From assembly GCA_026398615.1 (NCBI GenBank), contig JAPLSN010000030.1:1-64000 (forward strand): a stretch of DNA of 64,000 nt, in the 5' to 3' direction. The number at the start of each line of letters is the position of its first letter. Positions within the stretch are counted from its first letter, which is position 1. Of this stretch, positions 52,829 to 61,376 are shown one piece after another. A program made the position numbers and the translations under genes. Below the pieces are notes generated by a model. It was not told the origin of the DNA. It did no database searches and saw only the letters and a list, made by a program, of their open reading frames with translations. This DNA is from Spirochaetota bacterium. GTDB taxonomy: Bacteria > Spirochaetota > Spirochaetia > Treponematales > UBA12059.

Positions 52829-53760
52829 ACAGGAACCTGCTTCGACTGGCCGCCGCACTCGCCGGGGCAGCGGCCGTCGCCTTGCCCGCCTTCGCGGGCG
52901 CCTACCCGCTCCAGGTGGCGCGCAACGTCATCATGTACATGGCGCTCGCGATCACCTGGGACATGCTGCTCCGTTCGGGACAGATATCCTTCGGCATCGC
53001 GGGTCTCTTCGGCATAGGCGCCTACGCCGCGGTGCTCGGAGTCCTTCGCGCCGGAATGTCCCCCTGGCTCAGCATCGCGTTCGCGGCCGCCTTCGCGGGC
53101 GCCGCGTCCTTCCTCATCGGATTCCTGATCTTGCGCCTTCGCACGATGTATTTCTCGATCGTGACACTCGCGCTGGCCGAGATTTTCCGCATCGTCATCC
53201 ACAATCTCCCCGAATTCACGGGCGGCCCCGAGGGCGTCGTCCTCGAAGGGGTCATCATGAAAGGTTCGGCGTCCGGCCTGTACTGGCTGACCCTCGGCGG
53301 CCTGGCCGTCGCGCTGGCGGCCTCGTGGGGGTTCGAGAAAAGCAGGATGCATTTCGCCCTCACCGCCATCCGCAACAACGAGACGAGCGCGAAGTCGAGC
53401 GGCATCGACATCTTCCGCTGGCTGCTCGTCGCCTTCGTCGTCACCTCGTCCATCCAGGGCCTGCTCGGCGGCATCTACGTGCAGTCCTACGGCTTCGCGA
53501 CGCCCGACAGCGTCTTCGACGCGAACTTCACGCTGCTGCCCCTGGCCATGGCTCTTCTCGGAGGCATCCATAGCACGATCGGCCCGGTCCTCGGGGCCAT
53601 ATTGCTCGGGCTCGCGGCAGAGTGGCTGAAGCTCCGGATTCCCTACGGCCACCTGGTCGTGTACGGGATCATCATCATCGTCGTGATCCTGTTCATGCCC
53701 AAGGGGCTCTACGGGCTCGCCCGAAAGGTCTCGGGAGCCGCCGATCGGAGGAGAGCGTGA
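52825..53760 (+). CDS. livM: LIV-type ABC transporter permease
   Basis: The 311-residue protein starts at GTG and has eight to ten hydrophobic segments, with the LivM-type GQISFGIAGLFGIGAYAAVL motif and the EAA-like coupling loop FALTAIRNNETSAKSSGIDI. PTLVFD-type transport segments agree in order with the family. It dimerises with LivH. Its stop overlaps the GTG start of livG, so all transporter genes from livH to livF are linked without gaps. Confidence 0.88.
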   Translation: MNRNLLRLAAALAGAAAVALPAFAGAYPLQVARNVIMYMALAITWDMLLRSGQISFGIAGLFGIGAYAAVLGVLRAGMSPWLSIAFAAAFAGAASFLIGFLILRLRTMYFSIVTLALAEIFRIVIHNLPEFTGGPEGVVLEGVIMKGSASGLYWLTLGGLAVALAASWGFEKSRMHFALTAIRNNETSAKSSGIDIFRWLLVAFVVTSSIQGLLGGIYVQSYGFATPDSVFDANFTLLPLAMALLGGIHSTIGPVLGAILLGLAAEWLKLRIPYGHLVVYGIIIIVVILFMPKGLYGLARKVSGAADRRRA

Positions 53761-54476
53761 CCAAGCTGAAAATCGAAAGACTCACAAGGTGCTTCCAGGG
53801 CCTTGTCGCCCTGAACGACGTTTCGTTCTCGATGGAGGAGGGGGAAATCCTCGGCATCATCGGGCCGAACGGAGCGGGAAAGACGACCTTCATCAACCTC
53901 GTATCCGGCATCATCATGCCGAGCTCGGGTCGGATCGAGTACAAGGGCAGGGACATCACGTATGCACCCGCGCACGAACGCGCCCGCCTGGGCATCGCGC
54001 GCACATACCAGCTGATCCACCCGCTCGAGAACCTGAGCCTCATCGAGAACGTCATGGTCGGCTCCATTTTCGCGAGGGGGAACGGCCTCAAGGCCGCCCG
54101 CCGCAAGGCCAGGGACCTGTGCGCCGCGCTCGGGCTCGAGAACCTCGGGCGCGACACATCGAAGCTCACCATACTGGAAATCAAGAAAATGGAGATCGCG
54201 CGGGCCCTCGCCAACGAGCCGGAAGTCCTCCTCCTCGACGAGGTGATGGCAGGGCTCAACTCGGACGAGACCAGGCTGCTCATCGGCATGGTCCAGTCCG
54301 TCGCGAAGGAGCGCTGCCTCGCGGTCGGCGTCGTCGAGCACGTGATGGGCGTCATCCGCGAGCTCACGCACCGCGTCATCGTCCTCGAAGCCGGCGAACT
54401 CATCGCCCAGGGGCCCTACGAGGAAGTCTCGAAGAACCCGCGCGTCATCGAAGCGTACCTCGGAGGGGCGGCATGA
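53757..54476 (+). CDS. livG: LIV-type ABC transporter ATPase
   Basis: The 239-residue ATPase uses a GTG start at 53757. Walker A is IIGPNGAGKTTFINLVSG and the Q-loop region is IARTYQLIHPLENLSLIEN. Walker B is VLLLDEVMAGLNSDETRLL and the switch His is in VGVVEHVMGVIRELTHR. The signature reads LTILEIKKMEIARAL, where the usual LSxGQ is changed to LTILE, a weak form seen in some LivG proteins. The LivG-type C-terminal tail NPRVIEAYLGGAA closes it. It pairs with LivF to power the importer. Confidence 0.88.
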   Translation: MTKLKIERLTRCFQGLVALNDVSFSMEEGEILGIIGPNGAGKTTFINLVSGIIMPSSGRIEYKGRDITYAPAHERARLGIARTYQLIHPLENLSLIENVMVGSIFARGNGLKAARRKARDLCAALGLENLGRDTSKLTILEIKKMEIARALANEPEVLLLDEVMAGLNSDETRLLIGMVQSVAKERCLAVGVVEHVMGVIRELTHRVIVLEAGELIAQGPYEEVSKNPRVIEAYLGGAA

Positions 54477-55177
54477 TCCTCGACGTCAAAAAGCTCGAAA
54501 CCGGCTACGGCAGGCTCAGGGTGCTGACAGGCGTCGACCTGTCGGTCGGCAGGGAGTCGGTCGGCCTCTTCGGCCCGAACGGCGCCGGGAAGACGACGCT
54601 CATCAACACGATCATGGGCATCAACAAGCCCTGGTCGGGCGTGGTCACGTTCGACGGTCAGGATATCGGCGGCAAGGCGACCCACCTGGTCGCGCGCGCG
54701 GGCATCGCGCTGGTACCCCAGGAACGCGAGCTGTTCCCCGGAATGAGCGTGGCCGACAACCTGGAACTCGGCGCGGCCTACGTGCCGCGCGCCGCGGGTA
54801 TCGGGAAACGCCAGCTCGACATGGTGCTCCAGCTCTTCCCGATCCTCAAGGAACGATACAGACAGCTCGTGGGAACCATGTCGGGAGGGCAGCAGCGCAT
54901 GGTCGCGATCGGCCGCGCGCTCATGGCGAACCCGCTCCTCCTCATCCTCGACGAGCCTTCGCTCGGGCTCCAGCCGTCCATCGTGGCGGAAGTCTTCGAA
55001 CGGCTTGCCCGGCTCAAGAAGGAGATCGCGATCCTCGTCACCGAGCAGAACGTCCGCGAAAGCCTCAAGGCGATAGACCGCGGCTACGTGCTCGAAAACG
55101 GGGCGGTCGCCCTCCGGGACACGGCGGAGGGGCTCGCGAAGAACCCGCACGTCGTGTCAGCCTACCTGGGGATATAG
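54473..55177 (+). CDS. livF: LIV-type ABC transporter ATPase
   Basis: The 234-residue ATPase has Walker A LFGPNGAGKTTLINTIMG, a Q-loop region (ALVPQERELFPGMSVADNLE), the canonical signature GTMSGGQQRMVAIGRAL, Walker B LLLILDEPSLGLQP and switch region VTEQNVRESLKAIDRGYVLE. It completes the LivHMGF set. It overlaps livG by four bases and is followed after two bases by the first alpha/beta hydrolase, which confirms a single operon. Confidence 0.9.
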   Translation: MILDVKKLETGYGRLRVLTGVDLSVGRESVGLFGPNGAGKTTLINTIMGINKPWSGVVTFDGQDIGGKATHLVARAGIALVPQERELFPGMSVADNLELGAAYVPRAAGIGKRQLDMVLQLFPILKERYRQLVGTMSGGQQRMVAIGRALMANPLLLILDEPSLGLQPSIVAEVFERLARLKKEIAILVTEQNVRESLKAIDRGYVLENGAVALRDTAEGLAKNPHVVSAYLGI

Positions 55178-55179
55178 GC

Positions 55180-56019
55180 ATGGACACCCTCGTCGCCGGA
55201 GGCGTCAGCATCGCGTACGAAGTCGCGGGCGAAGGACCCCGCGGCGAGACCGTCGCCCTGCTCAACGGGATCGCCATGTCCATGGGGCACTGGAAGCCCG
55301 TCGCGGCCGCGCTGGCAGCCTCTGGCTTCCGGGTCCTGCTCCACGACATGCGCGGCCAACTCCTTTCCGACAAGCCCGCGGGGCCATACTCCTTCGAGGA
55401 GCACGCGCGGGACTTGCTTGCGCTGCTCGACGCGACGGGGACAGAGCTCGTCCACCTCGTGGGCACATCGTACGGCGCCGAGGCGGCGCTCTGCTTCGCG
55501 CGGGACTTTCCGGGGCGGACCGCAAGCCTCTGCATGATCGACGGGGTCTGCGAGCTTGATGCCGTCCTCGTCGCCGCGGTCGATTCCTGGAAGCGCGCCG
55601 CGCTTTCCGATCCCTCGCTCTTCTACCGCGTCATCCTGCCCTGGAACTACTCGCCAGAGTGGCTCGCCGCGAACTCAGGCTTCGTCGCCTCGCGCGAAGC
55701 GGCCGTGGCGTCCCTGCCCCGGGAGTATTTTGAAGCCTTCGTACGCCTCTGCGACGCCTTCCTCGCCATCGATCTCAGGAAGGACATCGCCAGGATCCGG
55801 ACGCCGACGCTCGTCGCCGTCGCGGAATTCGACATCCTCAAGGGCGAGCGTTTCGCGAAGGTCATGGCAGAGGGCATAGCAGGCGCTCATTACAGGAAGA
55901 TTGTCGGCGCTGGCCACGCGGTCGTCATCGAAAAGCCGGGCGAGGTCTCGCGCCTCATCCTCGAATTCCTCGGGAGCATCGGATCCACGAAGGGTCCAGG
56001 GCAGGAGGAAGCGTCATGA
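55180..56019 (+). CDS. Alpha/beta-fold hydrolase
   Basis: The 279-residue protein has the nucleophile elbow VHLVGTSYGAEAAL (Ser in GTSYG) and an oxyanion-side segment LLNGIAMSMGHWKPVAA. The acid residue lies in VAVAEFDILKG, where Asp follows a beta strand, and the catalytic His in VGAGHAVVIEKPGEV. The cap region is helical (SWKRAALSDPSLFYRVILPW). It resembles 3-oxoadipate enol-lactonase and meta-cleavage hydrolases, which open lactones or C-C bonds next to keto groups. Substrate unknown. It overlaps the next hydrolase gene by four bases. Confidence 0.85.
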   Translation: MDTLVAGGVSIAYEVAGEGPRGETVALLNGIAMSMGHWKPVAAALAASGFRVLLHDMRGQLLSDKPAGPYSFEEHARDLLALLDATGTELVHLVGTSYGAEAALCFARDFPGRTASLCMIDGVCELDAVLVAAVDSWKRAALSDPSLFYRVILPWNYSPEWLAANSGFVASREAAVASLPREYFEAFVRLCDAFLAIDLRKDIARIRTPTLVAVAEFDILKGERFAKVMAEGIAGAHYRKIVGAGHAVVIEKPGEVSRLILEFLGSIGSTKGPGQEEAS

Positions 56020-56804
56020 AGGAATGCACGATTCTGGTCGGGGGGCTGTCCATGTTCTTCGTCGCGGCCGGCTCGGGCGTTCCCGTGCTTTTCGTGCACG
56101 GGAACATCGGCTCGAGCCGCTGGTGGGCGGGATCCATGGACCTGCCCGGGTACAGGACGGTCGCGGTCGACATGCCGAATTTCGGCCGCTCCGATCCGTT
56201 GCCCGGTTGGTCGGCTGAAAGCGCCGACCTGGCAGCCTACGCGGAATACCTGGCGCTCTTCATCGAAGCCTCGGGACTCGAACGGCCCATCGTCGTCGCG
56301 CACTCGCTTGGCGGCGCCGTCGCGCAGGCCCTGGTCGCCGCGCGGCCGGACCTGGTCCGCGCCCTCGTCCTGGTGGATTCCGGTCCGCCATCGGGCCTCG
56401 TCACGCCGAAGGAGCGCCACCCCGCCATCGAGGCGATGAGGACGAATCCGGCCATCCTCTCGATGGCGCTCAAGGCCGTCGTTCCGACCATGAAAGACGA
56501 CGCATGGTTCGCGGGACTTGCGGCCGATGCGCGGCTGATGGCGGAACCTGCATGGATAGGGAACGCTGAAGCCCTCTCGCGCTTCGATTGCCGGGGCAGG
56601 CTGGATTCGTTCGCGAAGGCAGTTCTCGTGGTCTGGGGCCGGAAGGACGTCATCGTCACCGAGGCCATGGCGCGCGAGACCGCGGCCGCCTTCCCGAACG
56701 CCAGGCTCGAGGTCGTCGAGACGGTGGGTCATTCGATCATGGTCGAGGATCCCGGGCTCTGGAAAAACATCCTGGAGCGCTTCCTCGACGCAGCTGCGCG
56801 GTAG
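56016..56804 (+). CDS. Alpha/beta-fold hydrolase
   Basis: The 262-residue protein shows HGNIGSSRWWAGSMDLPG as the oxyanion strand and turn, the nucleophile in PIVVAHSLGGAVAQALVA, the Asp in VVWGRKDVIVTEAMA and the His in ETVGHSIMVEDPGLW. These match the catalytic triad of esterases, lactonases and meta-cleavage product hydrolases. It differs from the preceding hydrolase in cap and in the elbow (AHSLGG versus GTSYG), so the two probably act on different intermediates. It is the last gene of the right operon. Confidence 0.85.
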   Translation: MKECTILVGGLSMFFVAAGSGVPVLFVHGNIGSSRWWAGSMDLPGYRTVAVDMPNFGRSDPLPGWSAESADLAAYAEYLALFIEASGLERPIVVAHSLGGAVAQALVAARPDLVRALVLVDSGPPSGLVTPKERHPAIEAMRTNPAILSMALKAVVPTMKDDAWFAGLAADARLMAEPAWIGNAEALSRFDCRGRLDSFAKAVLVVWGRKDVIVTEAMARETAAAFPNARLEVVETVGHSIMVEDPGLWKNILERFLDAAAR

Positions 56805-56853
56805 AAAATCTCCGGGAAAAGAGTTCTGCACAAGAAATAAAATTGGCTGGTTC

Positions 56854-58173
56854 ATGAGCATCGAGCAGAACAAGCAGGGTGCTCCCTCATCGAACGATAA
56901 AGCGATGGCCGAGTCCGACGCCATGAATGAATCTGTCCTTCTGCCGGGGGGAAACTTCGGAAAGGGTTTCACCGAGCTCATTTCCGTCGAGGTGGCCCGC
57001 CTGCCGGGCTTCACCCTCGTCGACCGCGAGCGGCGCAACGCGATCCTGGATGAGATGGAATTCGCCCTCTCCGGAGCCGTCGATGAGTCGGGAGCCATGG
57101 AGATCAGCAAGCTCCTCTCTGTCGACCATTTCGTCGTCGGCTCGATCATCGACATCGGGGACGGGATAGCGACCATGGCGAACAAGGAAAGCGCGATTGC
57201 CAAGCCCCGCTCCCGTGGCCAGGCAGGAGGAAGTCCTGACCAGCTTCTCCGACGCGCTTGCTGCCCTCGACAACAAGGTCCGTGAAGACCGCAACGGCCA
57301 AACTGGAAGCGGCCAAGAACATCGACCCGACCGACGCGGCGGTCCTTTTCTACCTCGACAAGCTGGCCGGCGGAAACCCCCGTTTCCTTGTCGAGCTGGA
57401 GAAGCAGGCTCCAACCTATAACCCGGCCCTCCTCGGCTTCATCACCAAGGGCAGCGTTTATCTGTGGCTAAGCATGTCGGTTCCATGGGAAACCAATCAC
57501 AAGGGCGGATTCCCGACCGGAAACAGCCGTTATCTCGTGAAGGAGACGGCAGTAAACCAGCATCCCGGCATCATGATCCCGGTCGGAAAGAATCTCGGGC
57601 TCATGTGCGATATGCTCCTCGGCGGCAATCTTCGGATACCGGGTTTTGGACGGACTCTCGCCGGGCGGCATCGCTTGGCGCTCCCCGAACGGCGTCCTTT
57701 CCGCCGAAGCGGAGCTCGTCTGGTCCAGCCAGAGCGAAGTCTACTATAGAACGTACCACCAACCCGAGGTGCCGGGGGAACTGGAAAAAGGGACCCTCCC
57801 GCTCCTGGTAAGCGCAGGGACCACGATCGGATTGATCGATACGAAGCTTTTCGCGAACCTGAAGGGCATTGGCGAGATCCATACCGACGATCGTTCCGGT
57901 TTCACCGTGAGAGCCATTCCGGGCCTGGAATTCCGGCCCTGGAAATGGTTCGCGCCGCGCGGAGCCTACGAGTATGCCTTGGTCGATATCGACGGCACCT
58001 CCCTGGCAGGTTCCGGCTACATGGCGGGTTTCAGCTTCGTCCTCGGTGATTTCGACCTCAACGCCAACTTCGTGCAGCGCTACCGGCCGAACCGGATGCT
58101 TCCCGGTACGGGGCACGATACCCAGTCCATCCTCATCGGCGCGACCCGGAACGGGCTCGGCGCGCGCAAATAA
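56854..58173 (+). pseudogene. Frameshifted CsgG-like/TPR/outer-membrane protein gene
   Basis: Coding similarity passes through at least three frames. 56854 to about 57195 has a CsgG-like beta-alpha part (VARLPGFTLVDRERRNAILD and LLSVDHFVVGSIIDIGDGI). About 57197-57290 continues with VLTSFSDALAALDNKV. About 57283-57650 encodes a TPR-like AKLEAAKNIDPTDAAVLF and the start of a barrel. About 57640-58173 is the C-terminal part with EFRPWKWFAPRGAYEYALVD and barrel strands. The missing and shifted parts mean that no complete product can be made. The intact type is a common spirochaete surface-assembly or lipoprotein family; its function is not known to me. Confidence 0.7.
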
Positions 58174-58334
58174 CGGAGGCGTACGAAGAGCCCCTGGATC
58201 TTGAGGCTCATTCAGGCCGATGAGGCGGTACCAGAGCGGCAGGCGGGAATAGAGGATGCCCTCATCGAAATCGCCGATCGGGTGCATCATACTGTCCAGT
58301 GATTCCCTGTGTGCCATTGAGCGGAGGCCCTGTC

Positions 58335-60455
58335 GTGAAAACGCGCGCATTCCCGATCCTGACGATTCTCGCGGCCGTGACGATCCTTGTGGTCGGATGC
58401 CCCGATCCGGTCAATCCGCCCGTCGGTCCGTTCGTCGATCCCGTTGTCGAAGACCCGATCGGCTCCCCGCTCGGGTACTACGAAATCCACGATTACGATC
58501 TTCCGGCCGACGGATCGTGGTCGGTCGACGTCGTCGGGCTCTCCGCGGGCGACCGGGTGTTCGCGATCCCGCTCTACGCGGCGGGGGGTGAATCCGGGGC
58601 TCCCGCGCAGCGGACGGTCATGTCCTTGAAGGCGACCTACTCGGGAGAAACCGTCCCGCCCTTCGGGCGCATGCACCCGAAGGCGGGCACCCCCAATGTC
58701 CGCAACCTCGTATCCAGGGATTTTCGCGATCTCGTCATCGACACGGAGGGCTACCCGCCGGCTCGGTCGTGGGCCCGGGAGCACGGGGCATACCTGCCGC
58801 CGCCATCGCCACGGACGATCGGCGAGACGGCGTCGTTCTGGGCGATCGACGATGTGTCGGGCCCGTCGACGGACGTAGCCCTGACCGCGACGCTCATGTA
58901 CGAGGGGCCGTCGTGCTACGTGTATTTCAGGACCGCCACGCTCGCGGGTGCAACCGGGGCTTCCGCCCTCGCGGCGCTGATCGGCGACGCGTTCGAACAG
59001 GACATCTACCCGGCCACGACCGGCATGTTCGGCTACGAGTGGGGCGGCGACCCGGCCGGCCCGCCGGGAGACGATGGGGGGATCGACGGGGACCGGAAGG
59101 TCTATATCCTCGTCCAGGACGTCACGGCCAACTGCGGGGGGTACTTTTCTGAGCGCAACGAGTACACGGACGCCCAGGCGGTGGCATATTGGAACAGGCA
59201 CAGCAACGGGAAAGAGCTCATCAACGTCGTGCTGTCCGCTTCCGACATCGCGGAAAACCTGCGCCCGCTGGATACGATCGCGCACGAGTTGCAGCACCTC
59301 GTCGAGTATAACCGCTTCAAGAGGAGGCTCGGGACGAGCCAGACGGCCTTCGTCAACGAGGGGCTATCGCAGGTCGCGGAATCGGTGAACGGCTACGGGC
59401 CGGAAATCCCGAAGCTCAACATGCTCCAGGCCGACCCGCGCGTCTCGTACTCCAAGTGGAGCTGGGACGCCCCGTACGGCATCCAGAATTGCTACGCGTC
59501 GGGCTACGCGGTCATCGATTACGGGACCCGGCGGTTCGGGGCGGATTTCGTGCGTGGGATCATGTCGTCCCCGTCGACGGGAATCTCGGGTGTGAGCGCG
59601 GTCCTTGCGGACCTCGGCTATGCGGAAGGCTGGGCGGGTCTCATGCTCGACGCGCTCTCAGCCGGACTCCTGGACCGGGACGAGTACTCGTACCCCGCGT
59701 CGGACGCGTATCTCGTCCAGAGGGCAATCGACCTCGACGGGGCAACCCCGATGTGGACCTCGACGGGCGGGCAAACCTACCTGGGGATGCTCTTCGGGCC
59801 GAAAACGAACTTTACGAGAAGCTACCCGAAAACTTGGGATGTGCGGCTCTTCGACTGGGGAGCCGACTACTACGAGCTGGTCAGCGGGGCGAATGGCACG
59901 ATCACGGTCGCGTGCTCGGACATCGAGTCGGACACGAAGCTGAGACTCATCGTCATGAAGTCCGAGGCGCGCCCGACGCCGCTCGTCGACGGGTACTCCG
60001 GCGACTGGGCGTCGTTCGATCCGGTGTCGACGACCGATCCGGCGAACGACAATTCCCCCGGCCTCGCGGAGGGTGACATCACGAAAGTCACGGCGTTCCG
60101 GGAATCCGGGACGCTCTTCATGGCGATCGAGTGCCGAGCCCCACCGTTCAGGAACGACGACATCCTCTGGTTCCAGGTCGACCTGGACCTTGTCGGCGAT
60201 GCCGGGCGGGATTTCATCATCATGCCGATGGATTTCTACCTCCACACGTACGACGGGAGCGGCGTTCGGATCGAGCTGGATTCAGGCGGGGCGCGCTACA
60301 GGATGGCTGACGTCTTCGAACTCGCGATCCCGCTTTCGATGTTCGGGGTGACGCCCAAGGATCCGATCATCATCACGCGGGTCAGGGCGACATGCGTCGT
60401 GGACTCGGTTTCGTATCCCGATAACGCTGTCATCAACCTGTCGGTACCGCTGTAG
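58335..60455 (+). CDS. Lipoprotein zinc metallopeptidase (M30 hyicolysin-like)
   Basis: The 706-residue protein starts at GTG (58335) with GGAGG upstream and has a lipobox ILVVGC. The zinc motif is HELQH (His317-Glu318-x-x-His321, in DTIAHELQHLVEYN), followed by FVNEGLSQVAESVNGYGPE; the Glu a few residues later is the likely third ligand. HExxH with the NEGLSQ block is the pattern of the peptidase M30 family. A long C-terminal beta-sandwich region (about 500-706) with ADYYELVSGANGTITV and DILWFQVDLDLVGDAG probably binds a substrate or cell surface. It should act on the outer face of a membrane. Confidence 0.8.
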   Translation: MKTRAFPILTILAAVTILVVGCPDPVNPPVGPFVDPVVEDPIGSPLGYYEIHDYDLPADGSWSVDVVGLSAGDRVFAIPLYAAGGESGAPAQRTVMSLKATYSGETVPPFGRMHPKAGTPNVRNLVSRDFRDLVIDTEGYPPARSWAREHGAYLPPPSPRTIGETASFWAIDDVSGPSTDVALTATLMYEGPSCYVYFRTATLAGATGASALAALIGDAFEQDIYPATTGMFGYEWGGDPAGPPGDDGGIDGDRKVYILVQDVTANCGGYFSERNEYTDAQAVAYWNRHSNGKELINVVLSASDIAENLRPLDTIAHELQHLVEYNRFKRRLGTSQTAFVNEGLSQVAESVNGYGPEIPKLNMLQADPRVSYSKWSWDAPYGIQNCYASGYAVIDYGTRRFGADFVRGIMSSPSTGISGVSAVLADLGYAEGWAGLMLDALSAGLLDRDEYSYPASDAYLVQRAIDLDGATPMWTSTGGQTYLGMLFGPKTNFTRSYPKTWDVRLFDWGADYYELVSGANGTITVACSDIESDTKLRLIVMKSEARPTPLVDGYSGDWASFDPVSTTDPANDNSPGLAEGDITKVTAFRESGTLFMAIECRAPPFRNDDILWFQVDLDLVGDAGRDFIIMPMDFYLHTYDGSGVRIELDSGGARYRMADVFELAIPLSMFGVTPKDPIIITRVRATCVVDSVSYPDNAVINLSVPL

Positions 60456-60485
60456 CGCGGAGCGGCCGCTCCATGACTTGTTCCT

Positions 60486-60531
60486 GCCGACGGGAAACAC
60501 CGGCCCTCGTCAGCCGGTGTTTCCCGTCGGC
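60486..60531. repeat. Long perfect palindrome with 19-pair arms
   Basis: GCCGACGGGAAACACCGGC (60486-60504) is followed by an eight-base loop and its exact reverse complement (60513-60531). No T-run follows. It lies 30 bases after the metallopeptidase stop and 220 bases before a REP-associated-type transposase. It may act as a terminator-like hairpin for the peptidase message or as a REP-like element. Confidence 0.75.
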
Positions 60532-60651
60532 ATGCCCATTTGAAACGGGAGTCGCCGGAGATCGAGCCTGCCATGCTGAAGCCGCCACGAGAGCCACCTG
60601 CCCTGCCGCAAGCGAAGTGCTGGGACCTGAGTCCTGGCCCGATGGTTCACG

Positions 60652-60700
60652 GGGGACAGAGCTCGGAGCGATTCGAACAGCGATTCAGGGACAGAGCTGG
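60652..60700 (+). repeat. Pair of GGGACAGAGCT repeats before the transposase gene
   Basis: GGGGACAGAGCTC at 60652-60664 and AGGGACAGAGCTGG at about 60687-60700 share the word found three times in the CHAT gene. Confidence 0.6.
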
Positions 60701-60749
60701 ACGCAGGTCTCGATACAAGCAGGAAAGAAAACCCGCGCGTATTAATAGT

Positions 60750-61271
60750 ATGAGAAAACCGCGAGTACTACAGGAAGGAGCCCTCTACCATGTGACGGCT
60801 CGGGCCAACAGGAAGGAAATGATCTTTGATACCGGGTTTATGAAGGATCTTTTTCTCAACGTCGTCAAACGAGCCAGAACCAAGTACGATTTCCACGTTG
60901 ACAACTTCTGCATCATGGGAAATCATTTCCATCTCATGATCCGGCCCGGGAAAGGCATGAATCTTTCCGCCATCATGCAATGGATCATGAGTGTGTTCGC
61001 GATGGCATTCAATCGCATGAAAGGGTATACCGGCCATGTCTGGGGGAGCCGATTCTTTTCCCATGTCGTTTCTGGCTTCAAGGAATTCCTGGAGGTTTTC
61101 AAATATATCGACAACAATCCGGTCAAGGCGTGCCAAGTTGAGGATCCGCTCAAGTGGCGGCATGGCGGCCTGTGGCATGACCGGGCAGGCTTGAAGCACA
61201 TCATCGATCAAGCAGCGCTCATCCAGTTGGTATTCCCGGAACACGGGCAGCTGCTTCTGGGGGATCGGTAA
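60750..61271 (+). CDS. REP-associated tyrosine transposase-like protein (Y1_Tnp)
   Basis: The 173-residue protein has the IS200/IS605-type HUH fold: a GALYHVTARANRKEMIF start, then the HUH pair in CIMGNHFHLMIRPGKG, and GYTGHVWGSRFFSHVV followed by YIDNNPVKACQVEDP with the catalytic Tyr. Members of this group (TnpA-REP or RAYT) cut single-stranded DNA at hairpin repeats and are usually single-copy housekeeping-like genes without own IS ends. The frame is open further upstream, but similarity begins with MRKPRVLQEG at 60750. Neighbouring palindrome and repeated words support a repeat-linked role. Confidence 0.82.
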   Translation: MRKPRVLQEGALYHVTARANRKEMIFDTGFMKDLFLNVVKRARTKYDFHVDNFCIMGNHFHLMIRPGKGMNLSAIMQWIMSVFAMAFNRMKGYTGHVWGSRFFSHVVSGFKEFLEVFKYIDNNPVKACQVEDPLKWRHGGLWHDRAGLKHIIDQAALIQLVFPEHGQLLLGDR

Positions 61272-61376
61272 CGGATCCTTCGCGTGCCTGTCGGTCTTGA
61301 AGGTCGAACCACGATGCCGAACCGTCGAGGATGATTCCCCGGTTTGCACTGGTAGCATATCGAAGGATGGCAGTGG

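Noticed and set aside
55438-55449. GGGACAGAGCTC in the first alpha/beta hydrolase as an inserted repeat
   Set aside because: The codons fall in a normal, conserved part of the hydrolase just before the VHLVGTSYG elbow, so it is native coding sequence; it is only counted in the word survey.
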